The notes: a model not told the origin generated them from the letters alone. DNA of 64,000 nt from Vogesella urethralis (GCF_007644045.2 NZ_VMDW02000076.1:62001-126000); one strand, 5' to 3'; counted from the stretch's first letter, positions 24,720 to 33,761 are shown. Numbers and translations are program-made.

Positions 24720-27698
24720 ACGCGGCTTGGGCGCAGCGCCATCGGCCGCTGGCGCGGCAGGTGCCGGACTGGCCGGCGCCTCACTGGCTGGCGCAGGGTT
24801 GGCCGCAGCACTAGCCGCCGGCTTGCGACGGCGCGGCGCTTTGGCGGGGGCGGCATCAGCTGCCGGAGCGGCAGTTTGCGGTGCCGGCTGGCTAGCAGCC
24901 TGTTGAGGCTGGGCTGGCTCGGCCTGGCTAGCCGACACCTTGGCAGCAGCCGCTTTGCGCGGTGCACGCGGCGGCTTGGCCGTGACCGGCGCTTCAGCGA
25001 CGGCCGGCTTGGTCTCAGCCTGCTTCGGTGCGACCGGCTTGGTTTCGACTTGCTTCGGCTCAACCGGCTTGGCTGCGACCTGCTTAGGCGCTAGCGGCTT
25101 GGTTTCAACCTGCTTGGCTGCAACCTGTTTGGTTTCGACCGGTTTGGCCTCGACCGTCTTGGCTTCAACCATCTTCGGCTCAACCGGCTTGGTTTCGACC
25201 TGCTTAGGCGCTACCGGCTTGGCTGCAACCGGCTTGGTTTCCACAGGTTTGGCAGCCGCTGCCTCTGCCGGCTTGTTGGCCGCATTGCCCTTGCCACGGT
25301 GGCGCTTGCGCGACGACGGCTTGGCTGCCGGCACCGGCTCGCTGGCCACCGGCAATACAGCCGGCACCAGCTTGACGCTGACTTCCGCCACCGGCTTGGC
25401 CGGGGCCTTCTGCGGCGGCTCGAAACCGCCCTGGCGACGCTTGTCGCGGCGGTGTTTCTGCTGGCGCGAACCGCGATCGTGGTCGCGACCGCCATCCCTG
25501 CCACCGTCACGCCCGCCATCGCCCTTGCTGCGGCCAACATCGAGCAGCGCAAAGTCTACCTGCGCGGTTTCCAGATCGGCGCGCATCACCTTGACGGTAA
25601 CGGCATCGCCCAGCTGGTAACGCAGGCCGCTCTTTTCGCCGATGATGGCTTGCAGGTCCTTGTGGAAGTGGAAGTAGTCCTTGCCCAGCTCGGAAATGTG
25701 GATCAGGCCTTCTACGTACAGCTCGTCCAGCAGCACGAAAATGCCGAAACCGGCCACCGCGCTGATCTTGCCGGTGTAGACCTCGCCGACCTTGTCGCGC
25801 ATGTAGTAGGTTTTGAGCCAGGACTGCACGTCGCGGCTGGCGTCGTCGGCGCGGCGCTCGGCCATCGAGCAGTGCTCGCCGATGGCTTCCCATTTGCCCG
25901 GCTTGTACTTCTTGTCGGCCAGGATGGCTTTGATGGTACGGTGTACCAGCAGGTCGGGGTAGCGGCGGATCGGCGAGGTAAAGTGGGTGTACGCCTCGTA
26001 CGACAGGCCGAAGTGGCCCAGGTTTTCCGGCTGGTACACCGCCTGCTGCATGGAGCGCAGCAGCATGGTCTGGATCATGCTGGCGTCCGGGCGCTCGCGC
26101 ACGCGTTCGGCCAGCTCCGCGTAATCCTTGGTGGTGGGCTTGTCGCCACCGCCCAGCGTGAGGCCGCTGACGTTCAGGAAACGGCGCAGGTTTTCCAGCT
26201 TCTCGGGCGTGGGGCCTTCGTGCACGCGGAACAAACACTTGTGCTCGTGCTTCTGGATAAACTCGGCCGCGCAAACGTTGGCCGCCAGCATGCATTCCTC
26301 GATCAGGCGGTGGGCGTCGTTGCGCACCACCGGCACGATCTTGTCGATCTTGCCCTGCTCGTTGAACAGCATCTGTGTTTCGACGGTGTCGAAATCCACC
26401 GCGCCGCGCTTGTGGCGTTGCGCCAGCAGCTGCTGGTACAGCGCATACAGTGTTTCCAGCTGCGGGCGCAGTTTGTGCTCGCCGCCTTCGGACAGCAGCT
26501 GCCATACCTGGGTATAGGTAAAGCGGTTCTGCGAGCGCATCACGGCCGGGTAGAACTGATATTTCTTCACTTTGCCGCGTGCCGATACCTGCATGTCGCA
26601 CACCATGCACAGGCGGTCGACGTCGGGGTTCAGCGAGCAGATGCCGTTGGACAGCTCTTCCGGCAGCATGGGGATGACGCGGCGCGGGAAGTACACCGAG
26701 GTGCTGCGGGTGCGCGCATCCACGTCCAGCGCGTCGCCGGGGCGTACGTAGTGGCTGACGTCGGCAATGGCCACGATCAGACGGAAGCCTTTGCCGCTCT
26801 TTTCGGCGTACACGGCGTCGTCGAAGTCGCGGGCGGTTTCGCCGTCGATGGTCACCAGCGGCAGGTCGCGCAGGTCAACGCGGCCCTTGATGTCTTTCTT
26901 GCCCACCTTCTGCGAGGTGGCCACGGCCTGGGCCACGGCTTCGTCGCTGAACACGTGCGGCAGGTCGTGCTTGCGCAGCGCAATTTCGATTTCCATGCCC
27001 GGGTCGGCGTAGTCGCCAAGCACTTCGCTGACCTTCACGATGGCCTGACGGTGCGCGTCGGGGTAATCGACGATATCCACCATCACCACCTGGCCGTGCT
27101 TGGCGCCGCCGTCACCGCCGGCTTCCACCAGCATTTCCTGGCGCACGCGGCGGTCTTCGGATACCGCGTACCACACGCCGCGCTCGCTATAGATGCGGGC
27201 GATCAGGCGGGTGGTGGCGCGTTCCAGTACCTCGACGATGCGGCCTTCGGTACGGCCACGGCGGTCGGTACCGCCCGGACGCACCATGACACGGTCGCCG
27301 TGCATCACCTTGTGCATTTCGCGTTCGGACAGGTAAATGTCGTCGCCTTCGCCGCTCTCGCGCACGGCGAAACCGTAACCGTCACGGTGGCCGGAGATGC
27401 GGCAGGCAACCAGGTCGAGTTTCTCTGCCACGCAGAGCTCGCCCTTGCGGTTGATCAGGATCTGGCCGGCACGCTCCATCGCGCGCAGGCGTCGCTCGAA
27501 CAGGTCCAGTTCGTGCTCGTAAATCGGGAAAGCGGCCGCCAGCTCCTCTGCGTGCATCGGCACGCCATTTTTTTCGAGGAGTTCAAGAATGAATTCGCGG
27601 CTAGGTAAGGGATTGTCGTATTTGGCTTTTTCGCGACTGAGGAACGGGTCCTGCAGGCGTAGCGCCGATTTATTGCTGTTTTTTCTATTGGAGGCCAT
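24696..27698 (-). CDS. rnr: Ribonuclease R with very long Lys/Pro/Glu-rich tail
   Basis: 1000 residues, about 180 longer than Escherichia coli RNase R. Order: N-terminal helix-turn-helix (about 20-85), two cold-shock domains, the RNB catalytic domain with the Mg-binding Asp cluster (TIDGETARDFDDAV, VAIADVSHYVRPG) and SLNPDVDRLCMVCDM, then an S1 domain (GEVYTGKISAVAGFGIFVLLD). From about residue 770 a basic RGG/DR-rich link and about 190 residues of KP/ETKPV/APKQ repeats follow, probably disordered and RNA- or ribosome-binding. It degrades structured RNA 3' to 5'. The ATG at 27698 has GGAA upstream. Divergent from tRNA-Leu. Confidence 0.96.
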   Translation of the reverse strand: MASNRKNSNKSALRLQDPFLSREKAKYDNPLPSREFILELLEKNGVPMHAEELAAAFPIYEHELDLFERRLRAMERAGQILINRKGELCVAEKLDLVACRISGHRDGYGFAVRESGEGDDIYLSEREMHKVMHGDRVMVRPGGTDRRGRTEGRIVEVLERATTRLIARIYSERGVWYAVSEDRRVRQEMLVEAGGDGGAKHGQVVMVDIVDYPDAHRQAIVKVSEVLGDYADPGMEIEIALRKHDLPHVFSDEAVAQAVATSQKVGKKDIKGRVDLRDLPLVTIDGETARDFDDAVYAEKSGKGFRLIVAIADVSHYVRPGDALDVDARTRSTSVYFPRRVIPMLPEELSNGICSLNPDVDRLCMVCDMQVSARGKVKKYQFYPAVMRSQNRFTYTQVWQLLSEGGEHKLRPQLETLYALYQQLLAQRHKRGAVDFDTVETQMLFNEQGKIDKIVPVVRNDAHRLIEECMLAANVCAAEFIQKHEHKCLFRVHEGPTPEKLENLRRFLNVSGLTLGGGDKPTTKDYAELAERVRERPDASMIQTMLLRSMQQAVYQPENLGHFGLSYEAYTHFTSPIRRYPDLLVHRTIKAILADKKYKPGKWEAIGEHCSMAERRADDASRDVQSWLKTYYMRDKVGEVYTGKISAVAGFGIFVLLDELYVEGLIHISELGKDYFHFHKDLQAIIGEKSGLRYQLGDAVTVKVMRADLETAQVDFALLDVGRSKGDGGRDGGRDGGRDHDRGSRQQKHRRDKRRQGGFEPPQKAPAKPVAEVSVKLVPAVLPVASEPVPAAKPSSRKRHRGKGNAANKPAEAAAAKPVETKPVAAKPVAPKQVETKPVEPKMVEAKTVEAKPVETKQVAAKQVETKPLAPKQVAAKPVEPKQVETKPVAPKQAETKPAVAEAPVTAKPPRAPRKAAAAKVSASQAEPAQPQQAASQPAPQTAAPAADAAPAKAPRRRKPAASAAANPAPASEAPASPAPAAPAADGAAPKPRSRRSPRR

Positions 27699-27725
27699 TG
27701 ACACTTCCAGAATCGTCATTATAAT
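27698..27725 (+). promoter_or_regulatory. Consensus sigma-70 promoter of tRNA-Leu
   Basis: TTGACA (27698-27703), 16 nt, TATAAT (27720-27725): both hexamers are perfect. The following GCGTGC is a GC-rich discriminator, as in stringently controlled stable-RNA promoters. Its -35 overlaps the start codon of the divergent rnr gene. Confidence 0.85.
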
Positions 27726-27787
27726 GCGTGCTTCTTCGATGCACTGATCGAAACAAGTCAGCGGCATCGATGATACAGCAAAGCAGC

Positions 27788-27874
27788 GCCCAGGTGGCGG
27801 AATTGGTAGACGCACTAGGTTCAGGTCCTAGCGCCCGCAAGGGTGTGGAAGTTCGAGTCTTCTCTTGGGCACCA
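27788..27874 (+). tRNA. tRNA-Leu (anticodon CAG)
   Basis: 87 nt including the encoded CCA. Acceptor GCCCAGG pairs with CTTGGGC; anticodon stem CTAGG/CCTAG encloses TTCAGGT with anticodon CAG at 27822-27824. A long variable arm (CGCCCGCAAGGGTG) marks a class II tRNA, and GTTCGAGTC forms the T-loop. Confidence 0.97.
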
Positions 27875-27883
27875 GTTAAAAAA

Positions 27884-27910
27884 GCCGTTGACACAGTCAA
27901 CGGCTTTTTT
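27884..27910 (+). terminator. Intrinsic terminator of tRNA-Leu
   Basis: GCCGTTGAC (27884-27892), 3-nt loop, GTCAACGGC (27896-27904), then TTTTTT. The stem extends by A-T pairs on both sides. It begins 10 nt after the tRNA CCA. Confidence 0.95.
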
Positions 27911-27997
27911 GCTTTACAGCGCCGGTTTGGCGCCCCCCTCCCCGCCTCGCCACCCGCACAAGGCCTGCCGCCGTGCGGCCAACCCTGTACTACCGGC

Positions 27998-28450
27998 TTA
28001 TTCCGGCGCCTTGCTGTCCAGCCAGATGGTGACCGGGCCATCGTTCACCAGCGCCACCTGCATGTCGGCGCCAAACACGCCGGTGGGCACCGGCTTGCCC
28101 AGCGCGGTTGCCATTGCCTGCACAAAGCGATCGAACATCGGCTGCGAAATCTCGCCCCGTGCGGCGCGGCTGTAGCCGGGGCGGTTGCCCTTCTTGCAGC
28201 TGGCAAACAGCGTGAATTGGCTCACCGCCAGCACTTCGCCCCCTGCGTCCAGCACCGAGCGGTTCATCACCCCCGCGTCGTCATTGAAAATGCGCAACTG
28301 GCTTACCTTGCGCACCAGCCAGTCGATATCGGCGGCGCCATCCGCCTCTTCCACCCCCACCAGCAGCAGCAAGCCGGCGCCGATCTGCCCCGTGATGCTG
28401 CCGTCTACCGTTACCGACGCCTGGGTAACGCGCTGTACCAATACCCGCAT
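27998..28450 (-). CDS. dtd: D-aminoacyl-tRNA deacylase
   Basis: 150 residues, the standard DTD length. It hydrolyses D-aminoacyl-tRNA (and Gly-tRNA-Ala) and so protects translation from D-amino acids. Seen: start [13 protein letters not shown], the catalytic SQFTLFA, and the cross-subunit Gly-cisPro motif NDGPVT near the C-terminus. Divergent from yaaA, sharing about 80 bp of upstream sequence. Confidence 0.97.
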   Translation of the reverse strand: MRVLVQRVTQASVTVDGSITGQIGAGLLLLVGVEEADGAADIDWLVRKVSQLRIFNDDAGVMNRSVLDAGGEVLAVSQFTLFASCKKGNRPGYSRAARGEISQPMFDRFVQAMATALGKPVPTGVFGADMQVALVNDGPVTIWLDSKAPE

Positions 28451-28532
28451 GCCTGCCTTTCCTGCCCGCCCCGTTCACCGCAGGCGGCGCCATGCATTAG
28501 AATGGCCGCCGCCTACCGCCAAAGGACGTGAC

Positions 28533-29312
28533 ATGTTGATGGTTATTTCGCCAGCCAAAACGCTGGACTACGACACCCCTGCCCACACCGCCCGCCATAC
28601 GCAGCCCGGCTTCCTGGCCCACAGCGCCGAGCTGATCGCCACGCTGCGCCAGCTTAGCCCGGCCGACATCGGCCAGCTGATGGGCATCAGCGATGCCCTG
28701 GCCACGCTGAACGCCGGACGGTTTCACGACTGGGGCGGTGAATTTACACCAGAAAACGCCAAGCAGGCAGTGCTGGCGTTCATGGGCGATGTCTATGAAG
28801 GGCTGGACGCCGCCAGCCTGAGCGAGCCGCAGCTGGACTGGCTGCAGCAGCACCTGCGCATTCTGTCCGGCCTGTACGGCCTGCTGCGCCCGCTGGACCT
28901 GATGCAGGCCTACCGCCTGGAAATGGGCACCCGCCTGGCCAACCCGCGCGGCGCCAACCTGTACCAGTTCTGGGGCGACATCATCACCGACGCGCTGAAC
29001 GCCGAACTGGCCAAACAGCCGCTGCCGCAGCTGGTGAACTTGGCCTCGGACGAGTACTTCAAGTCGGTGAAGCCGAAAAAACTGCAGGCCACCGTGATCA
29101 CGCCGGTGTTCCAGGACCTGAAAAACGGCCACTACAAGATCATCAGTTTTTACGCCAAACGCGCTCGCGGCCTGATGGCGCGCTGGGCGGTAGCACACGC
29201 GGTGAGCGATGCCGAGGCACTGAAGGGCTTTAACAGCGAAGGCTACGCTTTCGATGCCAACGCCTCGGACGCCACGCACTGGGTATTCCGTCGCGACCCG
29301 CTGGCGCAATAA
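28533..29312 (+). CDS. yaaA: Peroxide stress protein YaaA
   Basis: 259 residues, full length for the DUF328/UPF0246 family, which limits intracellular free iron and so Fenton damage during H2O2 stress. Conserved parts are visible: [13 protein letters not shown] at the start, [38 protein letters not shown] and [19 protein letters not shown] precedes the ATG at 28533. Ends in a perfect inverted-word terminator. Confidence 0.96.
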   Translation: MLMVISPAKTLDYDTPAHTARHTQPGFLAHSAELIATLRQLSPADIGQLMGISDALATLNAGRFHDWGGEFTPENAKQAVLAFMGDVYEGLDAASLSEPQLDWLQQHLRILSGLYGLLRPLDLMQAYRLEMGTRLANPRGANLYQFWGDIITDALNAELAKQPLPQLVNLASDEYFKSVKPKKLQATVITPVFQDLKNGHYKIISFYAKRARGLMARWAVAHAVSDAEALKGFNSEGYAFDANASDATHWVFRRDPLAQ

Positions 29313-29329
29313 ACACGCTAGTCGCAAAC

Positions 29330-29357
29330 AAAAAGGTTGGCCGCGGCCAACCTTTTT
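29330..29357. terminator. Perfect inverted GGTTGGCCGC terminator between yaaA and ldhA
   Basis: Two overlapping copies of the recurrent word form a fully palindromic 28-bp element with A5 before and T6 after, so it is a bidirectional intrinsic terminator for the convergent yaaA and ldhA. This is the clearest case of the word used as terminator. Confidence 0.9.
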
Positions 29358-29376
29358 TCATTCGCAACGCCACGCG

Positions 29377-30375
29377 CTACTGCGGCAATACCTCGTTGGC
29401 CAGCGCTGCGCCGGTGGCAAAGGCCGTGGCGTTGCCCAGCGTGGTATCGGCGATATTGGCCAGCGCCTCGCGCGTCAGAAAGCCCTGATGCGAGGTGACC
29501 AGCACATTGGGGAAGGTCAGCAGCCGCGCCAGCTGGTCGTCCTGCAGGCCGGTATCGGACAAATCCTCGAAGAACACGCCCTCCTCCATTTCGTACACGT
29601 CCAGCCCCACCCCCGCCAGTTGGCCGCGCTTCAGCGCGTCGATGACGGCCGGCGTATCCACCAGCGCACCACGGCTGGTATTGATCAGGATGGCGCCGGG
29701 TTTCATCGCCGCCAACGCCGCCGCGTCGATGATGTGGCGCGTGGCCGGCAGCAGCGGCACGTGCAGGCTCAGCACGTCGCTGTGCGCCAGCACCTCCGCC
29801 AGCGGCGCGTAGTCGAAGCCCAGCCGCGCCGCCAGCGCCGCGTCCTGCTGCGGGTCGCAGGCCAGCACGCGCATGCCGAAACCGCGGGCAATGCCGATGG
29901 CGGCCTCGCCGATACGGCCGGTGCCGATCACGCCAAAGGTCTTGCCATAGAGGTCAAACCCCACCAGCCCGTCCAGCGAAAAGTCCATCTCGCGCACGCG
30001 CACATAAGCCTTGTGGATGCGGCGGTTCACCGCCAGCAGCAGTGCAAACGCGTGCTCGGCCACCGCGTGCGGCGAGTAAGCCGGCACCCGCGCCACGCGG
30101 ATGCCGTGCTGGCGGCAGGCGGCCAGGTCCACCCCGTTAAAACCGGCACAGCGCAGTACCACCAGCTTGACGCCCAGCGCGGCCAACCTGGCCACCACGG
30201 CGGCGTCCAGCCGATCGTTGACGAAGGGGCAAACGGCGTCAAAGCCCGCCGCCAGCTCGACGGTATCGGCGTTCAGCCGCGGCTCGAAAAAAGCCAGCTC
30301 GTGGCCGAAGCGGGCATTGGCCAGCGTCAGCGCCTGGCGGTCGTAGTGTTTGGTGTCGAATACGGCAATTTTCAT
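29377..30375 (-). CDS. ldhA: D-lactate dehydrogenase (2-hydroxyacid dehydrogenase family)
   Basis: 332 residues. NAD-dependent pyruvate to D-lactate enzyme, cytosolic, fermentative. Seen: substrate region LRCAGFNGVDL, Rossmann GVIGTGRIGEAAI, catalytic Arg in INTSRGALVDT, Glu in YEMEEGVFFED and His in TSHQGFLTREA. The pattern YSPHAVAEHAFALLLAVNRRIHKAY is typical of the LdhA branch. GGGAG lies before the ATG. Monocistronic; convergent with yaaA. Confidence 0.93.
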   Translation of the reverse strand: MKIAVFDTKHYDRQALTLANARFGHELAFFEPRLNADTVELAAGFDAVCPFVNDRLDAAVVARLAALGVKLVVLRCAGFNGVDLAACRQHGIRVARVPAYSPHAVAEHAFALLLAVNRRIHKAYVRVREMDFSLDGLVGFDLYGKTFGVIGTGRIGEAAIGIARGFGMRVLACDPQQDAALAARLGFDYAPLAEVLAHSDVLSLHVPLLPATRHIIDAAALAAMKPGAILINTSRGALVDTPAVIDALKRGQLAGVGLDVYEMEEGVFFEDLSDTGLQDDQLARLLTFPNVLVTSHQGFLTREALANIADTTLGNATAFATGAALANEVLPQ

Positions 30376-30433
30376 GCAGGCTCCCGCGTGTCATCCGGCA
30401 AAGCGGCATCATGCCGCAGCGGCTGGCCGCTGG

Positions 30434-32023
30434 CTAGCGCGAGGGGCTGGGCTGCAGCGCGCGCAGTTGCTGCTCCAGCGCGGCGACGCGCAGCTTCAGC
30501 TCGTGCTCGGTGGTCACATCGGAAATGATGCCGTACCAAGCCTGTACCTGGCCGCTGGCGTCCAGTGCCGGGAAAGCCCGGCTGAGCATCCAGCGCCAGC
30601 TGCCGTCCGGCCACAAAATGCGAAACTCGATGCGGAACGGCTGCTTGCTGGGCAGATGCGCCAGCCAGGTCTCGCGCACCCGTAGCCTGTCTTCCGGGTG
30701 CATGCGTGCCAGCCAACAGGCATGGCGCTCGTGATGGCTGGCATCGGACGGGCAATCCACGTACTCGCCCATATAGTCCACCAACCCGTCCGGGCCGGCG
30801 CGCCAGGTCACGTTAGGGCCCAGCTCCAGCACGGTACGGAAGTGGGTTTCGCTTTGTCGCAGCTGGGTTTCGGCTTCCACCCGGCTAGTGATATCGATGA
30901 CCACCAGCGACACCCCTAGCGGGAGCTGCTGGGCGTCGGCAATCAGCTGGTGCGCGATCAGGAAGATCGTTCCGCTTGGTTGATGACGATACTCGGCCGC
31001 TTCGCAGGCCTCACCCGCCATCACCCGCAGCAGTACCGCCATCAGGTCGGGCGTCATTTCGTGGCCGAACAGCTGGCTGGCGGGTTTGCGCAGCATGAAG
31101 TCCAGGCCTACCCCCAGATAGCTGGCCAGACGCGGATTGGCACTGACCACACGCATCTGGCAATCGATGAAACACAGGCCGACCGGCGAATCCTGGTACA
31201 GCGCCTCCAGCTGGTGCAGGCGCTGAAACGGCGACAAGTCCATCGACGTTTGCGCCGCTTCCTCGCCCCACTGCTGCAGCAGCTGCCAGGCCTGGGCGGC
31301 GGGCACTGCCGGCGACCACAGAAAACCCTGACCGACATCGCAGCCCAGCTTGTGCAATAGCGCCGCCTGGCCGGCGGTTTCCACCCCCTCCGCCACCACG
31401 GTCAGCCCCAGGCTTTGCCCCAGCCCAAGCACCGCCGTCACGATACGCAAGGATTGCGCGTCCCCCTGCAAGGCGGCCACGAAGCTGGCGTCGATCTTGA
31501 TTTCGTCAAACGGCAGCGAGTGCAGCCGCGTCAGGCTGGAATACCCGGTGCCGAAGTCGTCCAGCGACAGCGCCATGCCGTGCTGCTTCAGGTCGTCCAG
31601 CACCTGCTGTACGGCGGCGTTATCGTGGAACAGCGCATTTTCGGTAATCTCGATCACCACCCTTTGCAGCGGAAAACCGCTGTTGCGCACGGTGCCGATC
31701 AGGTCATCCACCAGCGAGGGCAGCAGGAACTGCGCCGGTGCCAGGTTGAAGGCCAGCGAAAAGCGGCCGGGCCAGTTGGCAGCCTGCCGGCAGGCGTCGG
31801 CCATCAGTGTCAGCAGCAAGGTATGCAGCACGCCGCAGCGCTCTGCCAGCGGAATGAAGGTCGCCGGCGGCACACGGCCATGCTGCGGCGAATCCCAGCG
31901 CGCCAGCACCTCGAAGCCGCATACGTGCCCGCTGGCCAGGTTCAGTTGCGGCTGGAACGCCGGCCAGAACTCGCCGGCAGCCAGGCCGTGCCGCAAGGCG
32001 GCTACCCATGCATCGTCGGTCAC
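30434..32023 (-). CDS. EAL-PAS-PAS cyclic-di-GMP phosphodiesterase
   Basis: 529 residues from a GTG start (32021-32023) with GGAG upstream. The EAL domain comes first (about 1-250) and keeps the catalytic set: Glu in FEVLARW, Asn in FNLAPAQ, EITENA, DDFGTGYSSL, KIDASF, EGVET and GQGFLWS. Two PAS domains follow (about 260-370 and 385-515), the second ending in a PAC-like motif (FRIEFRILWPDGSWRWMLSR) before a short coiled coil. It should hydrolyse c-di-GMP. No GGDEF or membrane segment is present. N-terminal EAL with C-terminal sensors is the reverse of the usual order. Confidence 0.92.
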   Translation of the reverse strand: MTDDAWVAALRHGLAAGEFWPAFQPQLNLASGHVCGFEVLARWDSPQHGRVPPATFIPLAERCGVLHTLLLTLMADACRQAANWPGRFSLAFNLAPAQFLLPSLVDDLIGTVRNSGFPLQRVVIEITENALFHDNAAVQQVLDDLKQHGMALSLDDFGTGYSSLTRLHSLPFDEIKIDASFVAALQGDAQSLRIVTAVLGLGQSLGLTVVAEGVETAGQAALLHKLGCDVGQGFLWSPAVPAAQAWQLLQQWGEEAAQTSMDLSPFQRLHQLEALYQDSPVGLCFIDCQMRVVSANPRLASYLGVGLDFMLRKPASQLFGHEMTPDLMAVLLRVMAGEACEAAEYRHQPSGTIFLIAHQLIADAQQLPLGVSLVVIDITSRVEAETQLRQSETHFRTVLELGPNVTWRAGPDGLVDYMGEYVDCPSDASHHERHACWLARMHPEDRLRVRETWLAHLPSKQPFRIEFRILWPDGSWRWMLSRAFPALDASGQVQAWYGIISDVTTEHELKLRVAALEQQLRALQPSPSR

Positions 32024-32197
32024 ATCGTCTCCTTATGGGCTGCTGCGGCCTATTGTGTCGCACTTTTAACGATAAGTGACAATCTGCGGTACTGCCACTG
32101 TCAGCACCATGTACCGCCAGCGATACAGCCACGACAAGCTGCCGACAAGCGCACGCCGCATGATGTCACCATTGTCACACCCGATGAGGTCAACATC

Positions 32198-32716
32198 ATG
32201 CGTTTCGCCCTGATCGCTGCCAGCTGCGCAGCCCTGCTCTCCAGCCTGGCCATGGCCAGCGGCCCGGCCCTGAACGATAACGATGGCCAGCAGCCCCCGC
32301 CGCCGCCGCCGGGTGCCGAAAAACCGCTGCCGCCGTCGCTGGGCATGCTGCTCAAACGCGTACTGCCGGCGCTGAAGCTGGATAGCAAGCAAGACGCGCT
32401 GTGGGTGAAAGCCGAACAAGCCGACGCCAGCAACCAGATCGAAGCCGGCCATGCCATGATGCGCGCGCAGATGACGCTGCGCGACAAGCTGGCCGACGGC
32501 AAAACCAGCCTGTCCGACGCCTTCCGCAGCCTGGAAAGCACCCGCAAGGTGCCGCCGCAGCCGTCCCCGGCCTGGCTGGCTTTCTTTGACAGCCTGAACG
32601 CCGAGCAAGGCAAGCTGGTGCGCCAGGCGCTGCTGACGCCGCCGCCGGGCAAACCGCACGGCCGCCCGGGCGACGCGCCGCAAGGCGAAGAACGCCCGCC
32701 GCAAGCGCCACGCTAA
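32198..32716 (+). CDS. Small exported Pro-rich protein, possibly Spy/CpxP-like
   Basis: 172 residues. Signal peptide (1-20, AMA-SGP), a poly-Pro stretch at about 31-38, then a helical core (LKLDSKQDALWVKAEQADAS, MMRAQMTLRDKLADG, AWLAFFDSLNAEQGKLVRQALL) and a Pro/Gly/Arg-rich tail. The two amphipathic halves with D/E-x-Q-x-x-L-W-like elements recall the LTxxQ motifs of Spy/CpxP periplasmic chaperones, but this is weak. TGAGGT lies upstream of the ATG at 32198. Monocistronic with its own terminator. Confidence 0.7.
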   Translation: MRFALIAASCAALLSSLAMASGPALNDNDGQQPPPPPPGAEKPLPPSLGMLLKRVLPALKLDSKQDALWVKAEQADASNQIEAGHAMMRAQMTLRDKLADGKTSLSDAFRSLESTRKVPPQPSPAWLAFFDSLNAEQGKLVRQALLTPPPGKPHGRPGDAPQGEERPPQAPR

Positions 32717-32733
32717 GCTTCTCGCCTGCGCCT

Positions 32734-32768
32734 AAACCCACACCCGCCACCGTGGCCGGTGTGGGTTT
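32734..32768 (+). terminator. Intrinsic terminator after the Pro-rich exported protein
   Basis: AAACCCACACC (32734-32744) pairs perfectly with GGTGTGGGTTT (32758-32768), ending in GGGTTTGT. Confidence 0.85.
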
Positions 32769-32830
32769 GTCACGACAGCACCCCGCCATTGCGGGCAGCG
32801 CCGGCAGGCAATGCTTGCCGGCCATCGTTT

Positions 32831-32876
32831 TGATATGTAAATTTTCACAAACAAATTTTTGAAAATTTATATATCA
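32831..32876 (+). promoter_or_regulatory. Large double-palindrome operator before the RpiR-type gene
   Basis: TGATATGTAAATTTTCA (32831-32847) and TGAAAATTTATATATCA (32860-32876) are 17-bp arms, inverted with 16 matches and a 12-bp spacer. Each arm itself holds a TGTAAATTTTCA-type pseudo-palindrome like RpiR/HexR sites. It ends at the base before the ATG, where a ribosome site is expected. Probably the autoregulatory operator, possibly with an mRNA hairpin hiding the start. Confidence 0.7.
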
Positions 32877-33761
32877 ATGCCAAACCCGCCCGTCTCCCCC
32901 GTGCTGGACCGCCTCAACGAGGCAATGCCCACGCTGACCCCGGCCCTGCGCAAGGTAGCCGGCTACCTGCTGCGCCACCCGCTGCTGGCCGCCACCCAGG
33001 GCATGGAGGCTTTGGCCGAGGCCGCCGACAGCTCGCCCGCCGCCGTCAACCGCCTGGCCAACGTGCTGGGCTACCAGGGTTTTACCGCGCTGCGCGCCGA
33101 GCTCACCGCCACCTTGCAAGCCGCGGTTTCGCCGGTAGCCAAACTGCGCCAGCAGCTGGAGCAGAACGAGGCCGGCCAGGCCGCTCCCGGGCTGTTTGCC
33201 TTTGCCAGCGACAACCTGCGCGCCGTGTCGCAGCAGATCAGCGCCACCGCCCTGAACGGTCTGGCCAGCCGCCTGTTGGCCGCACGCCGCGTCTACGTGC
33301 TGGGCTTTGGCAACAGCAGCTACCTGGCCGGGCTGGCCGCGGCCAACCTGTCGCCGTACTGCGATGCCATCCTGGCCAGCGCAGAGGGTGGCGCCGAGAA
33401 CGCCGCCTACAAGCTGGCCAGTGCACAGCCGGGCGACGTGGTACTGGCGCTGAGCCTGCCGCGTTACTCGCGCGATACCGTGCAGCTGGCCGCCTTTGCC
33501 GCCGAACGCGGCGCCCAGGTGGTGGCGCTGACCGATTCGCCGGCGTCGCCATTGGCTGCGGTGTCCTCGCTGCAGTTCTACGTACCGTCCGAACACCCGG
33601 TGCTGTCCTCCTCGTCCACCGCCATGCTGGCGCTGATCGAGTGCCTGCTGGCACAAGTGATGCTGCGCCACGGCACCGCACTCAGCCTGAGCACCGCGCT
33701 GACCGAAGGCATGCTGGACTACCTCTACACCGACCTCGGCCCCGGCAACGGCCGCAGGTAA
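32877..33761 (+). CDS. RpiR/HexR-type regulator with SIS domain
   Basis: 294 residues. N-terminal RpiR helix-turn-helix (about 10-85: LRKVAGYLLRHPLLAA, SPAAVNRLANVLGYQGFTALR) and C-terminal SIS phosphosugar-binding domain (about 130-270: VYVLGFGNSSYLAG, GDVVLALSLPRYSRDTVQLA). Such proteins sense sugar phosphates. ATG 32877 is used; a TTG at 32859 lies inside the operator. Neither has a clear ribosome site, which is unusual and points to leaderless or structured initiation. The cyanophycinase gene follows in the same direction after 198 bp and may be its target; HexR-like control of hexose genes elsewhere is the alternative. Confidence 0.88.
   Translation: MPNPPVSPVLDRLNEAMPTLTPALRKVAGYLLRHPLLAATQGMEALAEAADSSPAAVNRLANVLGYQGFTALRAELTATLQAAVSPVAKLRQQLEQNEAGQAAPGLFAFASDNLRAVSQQISATALNGLASRLLAARRVYVLGFGNSSYLAGLAAANLSPYCDAILASAEGGAENAAYKLASAQPGDVVLALSLPRYSRDTVQLAAFAAERGAQVVALTDSPASPLAAVSSLQFYVPSEHPVLSSSSTAMLALIECLLAQVMLRHGTALSLSTALTEGMLDYLYTDLGPGNGRR

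Noticed and set aside
25299-27608. 769-codon open frame opposite rnr
   Set aside because: Antisense shadow; the rnr frame has all catalytic motifs and good codon use.
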